64,000 nucleotides of DNA from Verpa conica (taxonomy: Eukaryota > Ascomycota > Pezizomycetes > Pezizales > Morchellaceae): the NCBI GenBank assembly GCA_033030425.1, contig JAUFSD010000021.1, positions 1,240,001-1,304,000 of the forward strand. The letters run 5' to 3'. Shown here piece by piece: positions 22,868 through 33,950 of this stretch; within the stretch, counting starts at the first letter, position 1; every line of letters begins with the position of its first letter. A program made the position numbers and the translations under genes. The notes beneath the pieces are model-generated. The model was not told where the DNA came from. It did no database searches and saw nothing but the letters and a program-made list of their open reading frames with translations.

Positions 22868-25800
22868 TCATTTGTTACCTCGTATTGAAATGGCATGTTG
22901 AAGGTGTGCTGGTTTTGGTAGACCTTTTGTGAGAATGTCGGCGATGTTGTCAGAGGTGGAAACATATTCTAAAGAGAATATCCCTGATTCGTACCATTCG
23001 CGAGTGGAGTGGTATTGAATATCGATGTGTTTGGATCTATCATGAATACGTGGATTTCGAACTAGCTCAATGGAGCCAGTGTTGTCAGCGTGTATTGTAT
23101 AGTTGTAATGTTGACCAAGCTCTGTTAGGCCGGATTTTAACCATACAAGTTGCTTCGCGGTTAGGTTGAGGGCCATGTATTCCGCTTCGGTGGTTGACGT
23201 AGCAACTGCTCTTTGTTTGCGACTTCTCCAACTAATAGTTGAGTTTCCAAGTTGAAAGACGTATCCAGAAAAGGATTTTCGATCAGAGATGTTGGAACCG
23301 AATGAGCTATCTGAGAACCCATGTAACGTATTGTCAGAGTATTTGGAGTAGAACAGTGTCCAGTCTTTAGTGCCTTTGAGGTATCTGAGAACTCGTTTGG
23401 CAGCAATTAAGTGTTCTGCCGTAGGACAGGAGGAAAACTGGGAGAGAAAGGTGACTGTGTGAGAGATGTCGGGTCTGGTGCCGATACTGGCATACATAAG
23501 GGATCCGATTATGGATTGATAGAGTTTTTGATTATCTATCATGGACTCTGGTGTCCCAAGTGTGAGCAGAGTGTTGGGTTCAAGTGGCGTGCCAACTGGT
23601 CTAGATTCATGCATTTGGAACTTTTCAAGGAGTTTCTTTATGTACCCTTTTTGAGAAAGGTGTATGCCATCTGAGGTGCAGTCAATTTCTAATCCCAGGA
23701 TGTATTTGGATTCGCCGAGGTCTGTGCATTCAAAATCTGTCATGAGAGACTGTTTGATGCCTTGACGATAATTGTTGTTGGGTCCAAATATCATAATGTC
23801 GTCGACGTAAACGGCTAGGTAGATGTGTTCTGTGGAGTTAATGAACACACATGGATCGAAGTAGGATGCTTTGAATCCTTTCAGTTTGAGAGAGTCGACC
23901 AGGCAGGCGTACCACTCTCGAGGGGACTGTTTCAATCCGTAGATGCATTTGTGAAGTTTACACACTTTGTTGTCTTGTTTGTATCCTTCGGGAAGTTCTA
24001 AGTAGATTTCTTCCTTAAGGACACCGTGGAGAAAGGCAGTTTTGACGTCTAACTGAATAGGAATCCAGTTGTTGTGGGCAGCAAGAGCTAGTAGGAGTCG
24101 TAGAGAGTCATAACGGGCAACTGGTGAGAAGGTTTCATCGAAATCGAGACCTGGTATTTGTGAATAACCTTTGGCGACATATCTGGCCTTGTATCGTTCA
24201 ATGGTTCCATCTCGGTTGTGTTTTGTTTTGTATACCCATCTTCCTTTCACGACTTCTCGATTTTGAGGTCGTTCTACTATATTCCAGGTGTTATTTTTGA
24301 TAAGTGCGTCGTATTCTTCCTTCATTGCTTTATTCCAAAGTTCCGTGTCTTCCCCTGAAGTGGCTTGTCGAAAAGTAACTGGATCGGTGCTGATGTAGGC
24401 ATAGTGAACTGGGATGTCAGTTGCAGTGTTTGCTCTGGCTTGACGAAGCTGTCTCCTAAGATCATTTCTCTGAACTCGATGTTCTTTTAAGGAATCGTCT
24501 TTTAGACGTTGGTGATCTCGAGGGTCTTCGTTTTGCTCGATAACTAGGAGATCATCTTTCAGATCTCTGTCTAGTTTCTCGATTTTGGCTTGTATTCTGC
24601 GTATTTCTGTGTTCCTTTGTTCTTGTTCGATTTGAGTTGTTTTTTCGACTGGTTTCTTTTCTCTTGTTGACCGTCTGGGTGTTTGGATTGGGGGAGGAAT
24701 TGGTGCAATTGTTTCCTTTTTTGGTGGAGATAATGGAAAGTCTCCTGGTGTGTGTGTTTCTGGTTCTGATTCTTCATCAGAGTCTGGTAGCGGAAGTATA
24801 AATTCTTTTTCTTCCCCTTCGTCTTCTAAAGGAACTGCTTCTTTTCCTTTTGAAGATGACTCTGGTACTGATGCTTCGAGTTTTGGAGTTTCTATAGGAG
24901 GGTAGGAGATATCAATCGATACTTCCCCTGAAGCTGGAGGGGGGAACGTGAGATCTCTAGTGACTACCACCTTGTGTTGAGATGGTATCCAAACTCGGTA
25001 TTGTGTGTCGCTGTCTGTGTACCCAACAAATTTTCCTTCGACTGCTCTTGGTTCTAATTTGCTTCCGGCTGGCCTGGCTTCTTTGTGAATGTGAATGTAG
25101 CATTTTTGACCGAAAGGGTGAGCATGTTTGATTGTTGGTTTCTTTCCATGGAGTGCTTCGTACGGGGTTTTATCCTTTAGAGCACTGTGTAGGAGTCTAT
25201 TTTTGAGGTAGACAGCTGTTGAATACGCTTCTTGCCATAGGATTCGGGGATGGTCCATTATCATGCATCGAACCATTGTGGTTACCGTCCTGTTAAATCT
25301 CTCGGCTACTCCATTTGATTCATGGGAGTATGGTGGCGTTGTTTCTTGGGTAATGCCCTCTTTTCCGAAGAAGGTCTTGGTGTTTTTGTTGACGTATTCG
25401 CCTCCACCATCAGCTCTGAACCTTTTTATTGTGGTATTATGCTGATTTTTGACCTTATTGGTGAAGTGTTCGATGGCTTTACACGCATCGTCTTTATTCT
25501 TTAGGAAGTAAATCCAAGAATAGCGAGTGTAGTCGTCTATAAAAGACATATAGTACTGGCATTTGTCCTGAGACATTACTCTTTGTTTACCAGAGAGATC
25601 TGAATGGACTAGTTCGAAGGGTTGTGTGGCTCGAGTACTTATTGTCTTTGGAACCGAATGAGTGCTTTTTGAAAGGGCGCATGGTCCGCAGTGGAAGTTA
25701 CTTGGTTTCTTTGGGAGATTGGTACGGTCGGCATACAGGCTATGAAGACTAGACGGGTGTCCGAGTGCTTCATGCCATTCAGAGTAAGAAGAGAGACGTG

Positions 25801-27115
25801 CTACATTTTCAACTATTTGTACATTCCAGTGCCCGTTTACCAATTTTCCCCAGAGTAATTCCTTTTCGCCCTTTTTAACAATTTTGTTTCCTCCTCCTGC
25901 ATCAACTCTGCACCCCTTTTTATCAAGAACGGTCTCGGAGATGAGACCAACTGGTCCGAACGTGGGGACGAGGAGTACATCAGTGAGAACGACTGAAGAT
26001 CTTCCTCCGTCAGGGAGCCAACACTCGATGAGAATATCTCCAATTCCTGGAGCTCGGTGAGCGGTCCCATCTGCTGTTCTAACGATTCCGTCGTAAGGTC
26101 GAACCGTGGTGAAGAGTTCTTTGTGGGGAGAGATGTAAGCAGTTGCGCCAGAGTCGAATATCCAAGATGAGGAGGACAAGGAGTTGTGGCGTACCATTAA
26201 AACGGTTGCCGAGTTATGTGTACTTGTGGAGGCGTTATCCTCCTTTCCTTTTCCTTTTCCTCCTTTCTTTCTCCATTCTTTTTCCTTTTTGAGCCTTCTG
26301 CAATCATCGTGGGAGTGGTTTGTGAGTTTTTTTCCTGTTTTCGCCAAACAGTAGGTACACCATTTCTTGGTGCCATGACTGGTATTGAAGACCGTGTCTT
26401 CGGAACTGCCAGTCTTGTTGGCGGATAGATCGGTGAGTCTATTGTAGACGTCTTCGTAGGAAAGATTCTCCTTGGTTTGGAGGTTGTCGATGATGTTTAC
26501 CATTGAGGTGGCAGTGTTTAGGGAAACAAGCAGCAGGGCTGCTTTGGCTCGGTTGGATTCTGCGACGGAGTGGAAGTCCTTGGATAGTCTTTTGTTTGTT
26601 GTGTCCTGGCAGCGTTGCTGGAACCTATTCCATTGATTTTGGAACGTGGTTAAGTGATCTGCAAGAGAGGTATTGTCCTGGTAACGTAGGTTCAGGAGCG
26701 TTGTGAGAATATTGATTGTAGTTGCTGGAGTTTCCCTATCGTAAAGGTCTTTAAGGGCTTTCCAGGCACCGTGTGCGCTGCCGGCGGCAACGACTGTGGT
26801 TTGTAGTTCTTCTGATACACCGTTGAGTAAAAGTGCTAGAGCTCGCTTAGAAATGGACTTCCAAGTCTTATGCTCTGTGGAGGTTTTGTCGGTCGGCTCT
26901 TTTTCTTCGCCACTCACATTTTCCCACCATTCAACTGAATCAAAAGTAATCTTCCAGGCTCCTGCCCAGGTCTGATAGTTTGACTGTCCCTTAAGAATGG
27001 GAAGTCTATCTGTTTTGACCATGAGATTTCCCATAGGATTGGGAGTGGCAGTGCTCGTAGGTTGGACTACAGTTTCATCACCGGACTTGCTTGTAGAAGC
27101 TGCTCCTGAAGACAT
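22868..27115 (-). CDS. copia Gag-Pol polyprotein, 1415 aa
   Basis: A single uninterrupted frame holds all copia domains in the usual order. N-terminal Gag (capsid-like, WAGAWKITFDSVEWW near residue 50) ends in a zinc-knuckle variant (CTYC...H..H..C) near residue 250. The aspartic protease follows with DSGAT near 317. Integrase has the HHCC finger (HEALGHP...CGPC), then catalytic D in DDYTRYSW, D in RADGGGEY and E in ESNGVAERFNR. A low-complexity acidic linker leads to the reverse transcriptase (LDVKTAFLHG, YVDDIMIFG) and RNase H (GFSDSSFGSN, TTEAEYMAL, HADNTGSIEL, KHIDIQYH). Gag and Pol are in one frame, so frameshifting is not needed for Pol. The start at 27115 lies about 80 bp behind the 5' LTR. 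No premature stop; it could be active. Confidence 0.96.
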   Translation of the reverse strand: MSSGAASTSKSGDETVVQPTSTATPNPMGNLMVKTDRLPILKGQSNYQTWAGAWKITFDSVEWWENVSGEEKEPTDKTSTEHKTWKSISKRALALLLNGVSEELQTTVVAAGSAHGAWKALKDLYDRETPATTINILTTLLNLRYQDNTSLADHLTTFQNQWNRFQQRCQDTTNKRLSKDFHSVAESNRAKAALLLVSLNTATSMVNIIDNLQTKENLSYEDVYNRLTDLSANKTGSSEDTVFNTSHGTKKWCTYCLAKTGKKLTNHSHDDCRRLKKEKEWRKKGGKGKGKEDNASTSTHNSATVLMVRHNSLSSSSWIFDSGATAYISPHKELFTTVRPYDGIVRTADGTAHRAPGIGDILIECWLPDGGRSSVVLTDVLLVPTFGPVGLISETVLDKKGCRVDAGGGNKIVKKGEKELLWGKLVNGHWNVQIVENVARLSSYSEWHEALGHPSSLHSLYADRTNLPKKPSNFHCGPCALSKSTHSVPKTISTRATQPFELVHSDLSGKQRVMSQDKCQYYMSFIDDYTRYSWIYFLKNKDDACKAIEHFTNKVKNQHNTTIKRFRADGGGEYVNKNTKTFFGKEGITQETTPPYSHESNGVAERFNRTVTTMVRCMIMDHPRILWQEAYSTAVYLKNRLLHSALKDKTPYEALHGKKPTIKHAHPFGQKCYIHIHKEARPAGSKLEPRAVEGKFVGYTDSDTQYRVWIPSQHKVVVTRDLTFPPPASGEVSIDISYPPIETPKLEASVPESSSKGKEAVPLEDEGEEKEFILPLPDSDEESEPETHTPGDFPLSPPKKETIAPIPPPIQTPRRSTREKKPVEKTTQIEQEQRNTEIRRIQAKIEKLDRDLKDDLLVIEQNEDPRDHQRLKDDSLKEHRVQRNDLRRQLRQARANTATDIPVHYAYISTDPVTFRQATSGEDTELWNKAMKEEYDALIKNNTWNIVERPQNREVVKGRWVYKTKHNRDGTIERYKARYVAKGYSQIPGLDFDETFSPVARYDSLRLLLALAAHNNWIPIQLDVKTAFLHGVLKEEIYLELPEGYKQDNKVCKLHKCIYGLKQSPREWYACLVDSLKLKGFKASYFDPCVFINSTEHIYLAVYVDDIMIFGPNNNYRQGIKQSLMTDFECTDLGESKYILGLEIDCTSDGIHLSQKGYIKKLLEKFQMHESRPVGTPLEPNTLLTLGTPESMIDNQKLYQSIIGSLMYASIGTRPDISHTVTFLSQFSSCPTAEHLIAAKRVLRYLKGTKDWTLFYSKYSDNTLHGFSDSSFGSNISDRKSFSGYVFQLGNSTISWRSRKQRAVATSTTEAEYMALNLTAKQLVWLKSGLTELGQHYNYTIHADNTGSIELVRNPRIHDRSKHIDIQYHSTREWYESGIFSLEYVSTSDNIADILTKGLPKPAHLQHAISIRGNK

Positions 27116-27182
27116 GGTTTGGTATTGGGTGTATGTGTTTTTGTGAGAGAGGGTAAAGAATAGCGGGGTTTATTGTGCAGAA

Positions 27183-27197
27183 CCCGGGCTCATAACC
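27183..27197 (-). promoter_or_regulatory. primer-binding site for half initiator tRNA-Met
   Basis: Directly behind the 5' LTR the minus strand reads GGTTATGAGCCCGGG. Its complement, cccgggctcataacc, is the anticodon stem and loop (CAT anticodon) of a eukaryotic initiator tRNA-Met rather than a tRNA 3' end. Priming by a tRNA fragment cut in the anticodon loop is known for Drosophila copia and yeast Ty5; I infer the same here. Confidence 0.8.
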
Positions 27198-27402
27198 TGA
27201 AGTTCAGTGTAAAGTGAAGATGATAATTCTATTAAACGAGTGGGAATTCTGTCCCCTATTTATACATAATGTCTGTTACACAAAAATAATATGAGTCATT
27301 CTCGCCGGAATGCTCTTCCTTGTTCCGTAATCTTCCACAACATACTAGACAATTCCATTATCTCAATACATGACTAATACATGACAAATGTACAATTTAA
27401 CA
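27198..27402 (-). repeat. copia 5' LTR
   Basis: 205 bp. TATAAATA (27264-27257 on the minus strand) is followed by GGGGACAGAATTCCC (27256-27242), which can fold into a 5-bp stem. Confidence 0.95.
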
Positions 27403-30289
27403 TTTGCAAGAGTCGTCGGGCGTGGCATAGTAAAATCCTTCATCCCACCTAGAATCTGTACACTTGGTTATGTTGCCAGGTACTCCGTGAGTGCGTGGAA
27501 GGTACCCGCAGCTTCGTATAATGTCGTCGTCCGACATAAGCTCGCATTCAATGTCAACACCAATGCCCAGAGTAGTCCCCTCGTACCTAGTCAGGCTGGA
27601 AGTATCTTGGTAGAAAGGAACAATGTAGTACTCTTCTGTAGTCCAGGTTGGCACAGAGATATCCCCAACAAGGTGAGCGGAAAGAATATAGTTCATCTCC
27701 TGGGCTGGCTGTGAGAACCCTCTATTGATCTTTACACTGGGTAACTGTACTTGCGCCTTTCTAGGGACCTCTATGAGTGAAGGTGAGAAGAGGCCGGAAA
27801 ATGTAATAGAGAGCACGTTTGACAATATAATCAAGATGCCGAGGCCTGCTAAAGCAAAATTCTGTGTGCCGAGAGAGTGAAGCAGCTGAAAGCCGGGGGG
27901 AAACTTGCTATAGTCGACTACTAGTGATGTTGAGGCCGGTGCCTTCTTATGTGCGAGCGCCCTATAGGGACCGAACATAGAGTAGCAAGAGCCTATCGTA
28001 ACCAGGATAGATTCCAACGATCTACTGAGAATGAGTGGAATGAAAGAGAACAGCATCTTATATCCGAAGGAATTTGCCGTGATAATCATTAGGAGACCTA
28101 TCAAATCAGTAGTGCACAAACGGGGGTAAAGTTTCTTCTTTCTACTACTCACCGTTGTACGAATTCGAGCAGATGAAGGTGGCAACCAGTAAGATAAGCA
28201 CGATTCCAACTGCGAGGACAAATTCAAGCCCCGCAATAGTTTTCAACTGCCATACTTGCTTCCCCTGCGCCCCTTTATCATTCTGATCAGGTAGACCTAA
28301 CACCCGATATAGTGGTGTAGTAGTTGTAGTAGGTGACTCCGAGTTTCCCTCGACTGAGGCAATCAACGGCTTACACTCTGCCAAATCATTTACCTGGATC
28401 ATTGGCCCCTTTCCTGGTACTAATTTTAATGCATAACGTGTGTCGCCCTTGGAAAGCACACCAGAAACATCTTCCAATCGGTGAAACTCTGAGTACCTCA
28501 TCATTCCACATAGATCCGGACTCCCCGATAAGAGACGGAGCCTCTCAGCAAGACTATCCGGCTCTTCATCAAGATTACAATTTCTTCGTCCTATCATCAC
28601 TCCTAGTACCATCGCCATGACCGCGGTAATAACTAGGCCACCTTGCACGATACTCGCCCACGACCTATTGACCTGAAACCCTCTTGCCCACACAGATCGC
28701 ATGATTGGAACCGACTCTGCGACCCCATTATCCACCACCTCCCTTGCCACCCACATCGCAAACAACATCTTAAATGCTGCCTCATATTTATTCCTAAGAA
28801 CCTCGGGGTCTAGAAGCTCACGGAATATACCACGTGTTAGCTTAGATAACACAAAGGGTGTTAAGCGATCTCCGGGAGCAATGTACAAAGGGCCCCAGTA
28901 GCCAGTATAGTACGGAAGATCTTCCAGAGGTGGGCCCAGTGCTTTCTCGATCTGAAGCAGTGGACTTGGAAAGTATGGTGGTACATAGCCGAGGCCTATA
29001 GTATTATTGTAGCTGTCTACGTACTGAGGCAAAACTGACAGTCCATATACGGTACTATTCGCAGAGTAGCTATTATAGGTGGCATTGAGGAATCCTGAGG
29101 GATTTAAGAACGGCTTCCGCACACCAGTACGGTTTAAGCTCAAGACTTCACCTGAAAGTGCTGAAAATGTTGCATAGACGACTTCTGAGTAATAGGAGCT
29201 TTCGCAAGATAAAGCAGTAATATTACTCGGGGCCCCCATGGTTGTAGTCGAATTATCACGTCTGCCTAGTGCCCAGCCGATTATGTACGTCCCATTGCCA
29301 GCAGATCCGGTAGGATAATCAACGATCATTCTAGCAAGACTAGTCCACGTCGTCGTGAATGTTGTGCCGGCAGAACAGTTGGCAAAGGGATTCTGTGCAT
29401 CACACATATTATAGAGAACTGACCCGTCCTCTGCGATGATCTCAAATGAAGGAACACCATTAGTTTGACTGATCTTAGTAGCAACTGTACGGCAGGTAAG
29501 CTCCGCCTCGAAGAGAGTGGTCTCTGCGCTCCAAGCCTCATTATCTACGGGCAATATATTCGGGTTCACCACAGGAAGTAGTGCGTAGGTCGGGGTCGTA
29601 AATGCGGGTAGCGATCCGTTAAGCCAGGTATAGGTGTAGGCCATGTATGCAAAATCGGATGTGGTACTTGGTCTGTTATTCCCTGGGTATAGCTCTCTCC
29701 GAGCGGCGGTATCTGGTACCAGCTTCTTCAGTAGTACGTTGTCGAACATGCCGGAGGTTACCGGGACGATTAAGAAGTTTATCAATATGAGGATGCACGT
29801 GGAGAGGAGAACCATATAGTGTCTGTTGGTTGGCCTGAGATCACAAATGTAGGAATGGGTCTACGAACCGACGTTTGCCCCCTACATATAGTACTAAAGG
29901 CGTAAAGGTGTACGGATACTCTAGAAATAAAGAATTAACCACTGTAGCACCCTTCTTTGCGCTCATCTGAAAATAAGGCTCAAGTCGCATTATATCATAA
30001 TGCGGAAGAGACCAGATGAGACTTAGGACCAAGCTGATAGCGGTAGGAACCAAGCGGTATGCGAGGTTTGTCCCAAAGGATATGTCTTCCATAGACATCG
30101 CGCCAAAGATACGGCACCCATCCTCCGAGCACCCACGGACCACCAGCTCGATGGCTATGCATAGGAGAATACAAAGCACTGAAAAGCCAGTGAAGTAGGG
30201 TATGCGGAGAGACCTAGGGCGCCATGCGTGTGTCGGCCCATGATTAGAGTTCTTGCCGTGGTTGAGTAGAGAGTATTTCATCGTGAAAA

Positions 30290-32384
30290 ACTCAGAATGG
30301 CAGGCGCGCCCGAGAGGATTGTTTAGATAGAACGCTGAACTATATCTGTGGGAGATACAGTATTATTATAATGGATGGTACCATCGACTACGCACTTCCG
30401 ACATATAGAAATTCTTTCTTATACCTACACATAATGGGTTTTAATCGAATTATTATATGCAGGTAATCATATGCCTGGAGATCTCTCGGGTCGATATATC
30501 ATTGATCCGTATAGACTTGGGTACCATCCACAAAAATGTCGGTTACACACCACTGAGCAGTGGCATGCGCCCAGGTACATCAACCAGATAGCTGTACAAA
30601 TCGGCGAGACTTGTAAGTTTTGTCCCCAACCACTCCCAAGCACCTAAACTATGCATAGTAGATAAGCGATAAATACACCCACCGGTCTTCAGCCTAGATG
30701 CCGTAGTGCCTGGTCAATTGTAGAGAGAGGTTTTACCTACGCTCTACACATTATCCCATAGTCTGGTGAAGCTGCCCCCCCCAAATCTTAAGATTTGATT
30801 CATTGGCCAGCCTGAGACTTGTTGGATAAAAAGCCACCAGCACATTCGGTAGGCAGTATTTTTCACCGGGTTATGGGATAACATTCTTGAGTCATCGCCT
30901 GTGCCGTAAATCACTTATGTAATGATCATTCGATTAAGGCACTGTTCGATCTGTGATATCACAATTTCCAGATTCTCAAGCGGGCTGTTTCTGCATTACC
31001 CGGCCAACCGAAACCAACCAGAATGCGACAAGAGATATGCAGTGCGCAATGTTAAGCATTATAGTTTCAGATTCAGCTATGCATAAAAGGAAGGGCTACC
31101 TATCATCGGATATTCCCGTGTAGTGAGGTGCGGGGGCAGAGTCATAAGGATATCTTGAGATCATGTCAGACGGCAGAATGCTGTTAGCGGTATATTGAAA
31201 CCCTCACCTATAGCTATTATTGAGTATGAAAGTACAGGCAGCTACTGACCATGTGGACCAAAGTCGATGTGGATAACCGGATATACGATAGTAGTATCCC
31301 GAAAATATAGAGCTTGGGTTTCCACGAGTTTCTTAGCGTATAAAATATACATTATGCCACGCAATAGTCGTTGCCAGCCTATAGAAACGAATCAGTATGA
31401 GGTATCTCAAAGTCTCTAAGTTTATACAGGGGAATACTTAATTGAATTGGTGTAAAAGAGATATTCTCATAGCATAAGATTTAATGGGAAGATGGTAGTT
31501 TAATCTATTTATCCGACTTGAGGTATAAGAACGAAAGTTGGACTTTAGATACACAGGAGGCGGAACAAATCAGAGGGTAGAAAATACATAAAAGGATCCC
31601 CAACCCTTGGGGAGTGCCTATACTTAAATCTTACCTCAGGGTTAGGTCTACTCGGCATGGAATAGCACCCGACGGCCATTAACCACAAAACTCATCGCTA
31701 GCCGTATTTTCTATGGTATTTTTTGCCTAAGGGGCAGATCCAGCTTAGTGATAATTTTCTATTGTCATTTAAGTACCCTGTGGCAAAGTACCCTGTTACC
31801 AAAACTGTGCACTATGGATTATCCCCTTGGTATTTACCGTTGACTATGTTTTCTTTGGCAGAGCTTAACCTTCTAGGTCCCTTAGCTGCCATGGCAAACT
31901 GCAGTGGCATGAACACTGGCGTCATATACACTTAATTACCATTCACAGATTTTTGATTAGTCATAATTAATAACCAACAGATAACTGTCATTAGCACACA
32001 TTCTACTTATTGTCCTCTACTGAATTTATAAATATAACTCTGCCGCTTAACTACTAAATAATTACGACCCCAACCTCTGTTTCCAGGCACCCATAAAAAC
32101 CCTACCCATATACCTACCCACACCCTATCACCCGGAGCTGATAAATTTTTGGCTGTAGTAAAAGGTGCTGAATCGATTGTCTAAAAGAGATAGAGAGATA
32201 TGACGATATATGCTCCTAAATCCTTATATGGGCTGCCTGCCCTAGACCCTCAAACATAGCAAATAAAGATACACGCCACCCGTATGTGAAACCGCCCACT
32301 AGCTATTCTTATTAGGAAGCATCTACAACATTTACTAACCGAGAGTTCTTGACTGAACATCTTGTGGATATATGGTCGGGCCGC
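30290..32384. other. AT-rich intergenic stretch
   Basis: Upstream of the DUF3433 gene. No convincing frame. A perfect 14-bp palindrome (aaatcttaagattt) lies at 30783-30796. Confidence 0.55.
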
Positions 32385-32389
32385 CTCAT

Positions 32390-32462
32390 TACGGCGGACG
32401 GCAGCAACCAGTCCGCCATAATTCACGAAGCGAAATGTAAAATCTCTCCCGAATAAAGTTTT
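32390..32462. repeat. left terminal inverted repeat
   Basis: Begins tacggcggacggcagcaacc. Its first 25 bases contain an inner imperfect palindrome (ggcggac / gtccgcc). Matches the complement of 44976-45048. Confidence 0.88.
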
Positions 32463-32563
32463 TATCGCAACAGTACAAATTGGCAAGCGACTCCCCCAGC
32501 CCTCTCCCCCGGTCCTCTCCCCCCGGTCCTCTCCCCCCTGTCCTCCCCCCCGTCCTCCCCCCC

Positions 32564-33343
32564 TGTCAAGAACCCCCATTTCCTAGTCTGCCTTATCTAT
32601 CTCCTTGTTTCATGTATGGTTTCATATCTCGTAGGATTCCAGTTACCATTGGTCATGTGAGAAGTACGCTTCACCGGACGAGACGTCTATAGTTTCATGT
32701 AGAAGGAGGTCGCTTCTTCAGTTTCATATTGTCTCATTGGTGATCTCAGCGCCCCTCCAGAAAGGGTATAAAAGTGTCAAGAACAACAAATCATCAGTTC
32801 TCACTCGGTCACAAATTGTCACTCGACCACCAGTCAGCCTTGCCCGTTTCATATCAGTTTCATGTCTAGTCTCATTTATGTTTCATGTATGGGATGACGT
32901 GGCCTGCCACGTCATCAGGATCTCCTTAGTTTCATATCATGTATCATGTTCTTGTTTCATGTAGTCTGACACGCTACGCGTGTCAGCCCCTTCCCTTTCA
33001 TGTTTCGGCCATACTATAAGTATCGAGCCATTTCCCCAGTTCTTAGTCTTAGCTCTCTATCCTTCAACTTGTATCTACTACCAAGTACCTACTCTAGCCC
33101 CAGTCTTCTAGTCCATGTGCCCTTAGTGTCCCAGTTCGTTAGACATCACCTGCTGTCCCCACTAGAGCAAGGGCTTGTGTACTTTTACAAAAAGGGACGC
33201 ATCTCTGTCAGTTAGTTAGTTCTTCACGCAACAACTTGCATTCAATATCATACCTACCTTGTCCCTGAGTTCCTAGTCTCTCGATACTAGCCTTGTCTTG
33301 TGATTATCGCCTGCTGTTCCCCAATAGGTGATCGGTTTTTACA
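32564..33343 (+). mobile_element. family A solo LTR interrupted by a family B LTR, TSD CCCCC
   Basis: Family A sequence runs 32564-32774 and 33190-33343, with ccccc on both outer sides (32559-32563, 33344-33348). The C-rich flank makes this duplication less informative than the others. Confidence 0.88.
32775..33189 (+). mobile_element. family B solo LTR inside the family A LTR, TSD AAAAG
   Basis: 415 bp, with aaaag at 32770-32774 and 33190-33194. It hit the TATA region (tataaaaggg) of the host LTR. An internal 9-bp shortening is seen near 33100 relative to the other copies (missing ccagtctt repeat). Confidence 0.93.
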
Positions 33344-33373
33344 CCCCCGTCCTCTCCCCTGCCCCGCCCCCGC

Positions 33374-33871
33374 CTACTCTTCCCTCTCTCCCTCCGCCTG
33401 CGCCTCCTCCTCCCACCTAGCTACAAGCTCATTGATAGCCTCTTTGGTACCCAGTTTTCCTGCCTTGTTTAAATGCCTTAAGGCTTTGCTCTTTAGACCA
33501 CCAAGTGCAGATGCTTTTTTTGACTTCTCTTTATTATTGCTTCTCCATTTAGCTGCCTTAACACGGTCCCTTTCCTTTTTAGAGCTACCTGATGCAGAAA
33601 GGATTGCCGCTTTTTTGGCTTGGTGTGCAAGTAGATGATCTTCATCAAATTGCTTGTTATAAAGAAGGTGTTGCCAAAGGGCAGTATTGGGGTGGGGCCG
33701 GTGATTAAAAGATTTTCTGCAGACAGGACAGATTGCAGAAGGCTTAGGAGGGGCTGAAGGTGGCTGAGGAATAACTGGTGCATGAGCAGGTGCAGGTTGA
33801 GCTGCAGCTTGAGCTTTAAGAGGTTTTTTTCTAATTCTGCCTGTTTTGGTAACTCCAAATGGGGCATCCAT
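33374..33871 (-). CDS. 165-aa zinc-finger-like protein of the DNA transposon
   Basis: Unrecognised family. The protein is basic and low in complexity at the start (MDAPFGVTKTGRIRKKP, then Pro/Ala), followed by one C2H2-like finger near residues 47-70 (CPVCRKSF...H...LWQHLL) and a Lys/Arg/Glu-rich helical tail. It lies inside the integrase-type transposon between its left end and the 50-bp repeats, on the same strand as the transposase. The start at 33871 is the first methionine of the open frame, about 80 bp from the repeats. A DNA-binding helper of transposition is an inference; it could equally be passenger sequence. No lesion is visible. Confidence 0.6.
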   Translation of the reverse strand: MDAPFGVTKTGRIRKKPLKAQAAAQPAPAHAPVIPQPPSAPPKPSAICPVCRKSFNHRPHPNTALWQHLLYNKQFDEDHLLAHQAKKAAILSASGSSKKERDRVKAAKWRSNNKEKSKKASALGGLKSKALRHLNKAGKLGTKEAINELVARWEEEAQAEGEREE

Positions 33872-33950
33872 GGTGGTGAGAAAATGATGTTTAGGTATGG
33901 TGTGTGTAGTTGAAGAAAAAAAATGAAGGTGGCTTATATATTACTACCTG

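Larger units (their letters stand above)
22656..27402 (-). mobile_element. full-length Ty1/copia retrotransposon, TSD TTTGC
   Basis: 4747 bp with 205-bp LTRs at 22656-22860 and 27198-27402 (each tg...ca) and a perfect duplication tttgc at 22651-22655 and 27403-27407. The LTRs differ by about 10 substitutions and 2 single-base indels (about 5 percent). A purine tract (GAGGGGAAG on the minus strand, 22861-22869) precedes the 3' LTR, and a half-tRNA primer site follows the 5' LTR. The internal polyprotein is intact. Confidence 0.96.
21703..30281 (-). pseudogene. DUF3433 multi-pass membrane protein gene, split by a copia element
   Basis: Fungal integral membrane protein of the DUF3433 family; biochemical role unknown. 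Exon 1 30281-29869 has the typical start (RPRSLRIPYF, then hydrophobic segments). Exon 2 29822-28153 carries a long N-glycosylation-rich loop and further membrane segments. Exon 3 runs 28097-27403 and resumes at 22650-21703 behind the copia insertion. Introns: 29823-29868 (46 bp, donor GTTCGT) and 28098-28152 (55 bp, donor GTGAGT, branch CTGAT). Without the transposon and one TTTGC duplicate, the frame continues DDSCK-AHLGYGRYPEY and ends after a final membrane segment (FVMSALILFITIVVLGAVYW), for 1241 residues with no internal stop. The host coding frame shows no other lesion. As it stands the product would end a few codons into the LTR and lose its last 316 residues. Confidence 0.88.
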
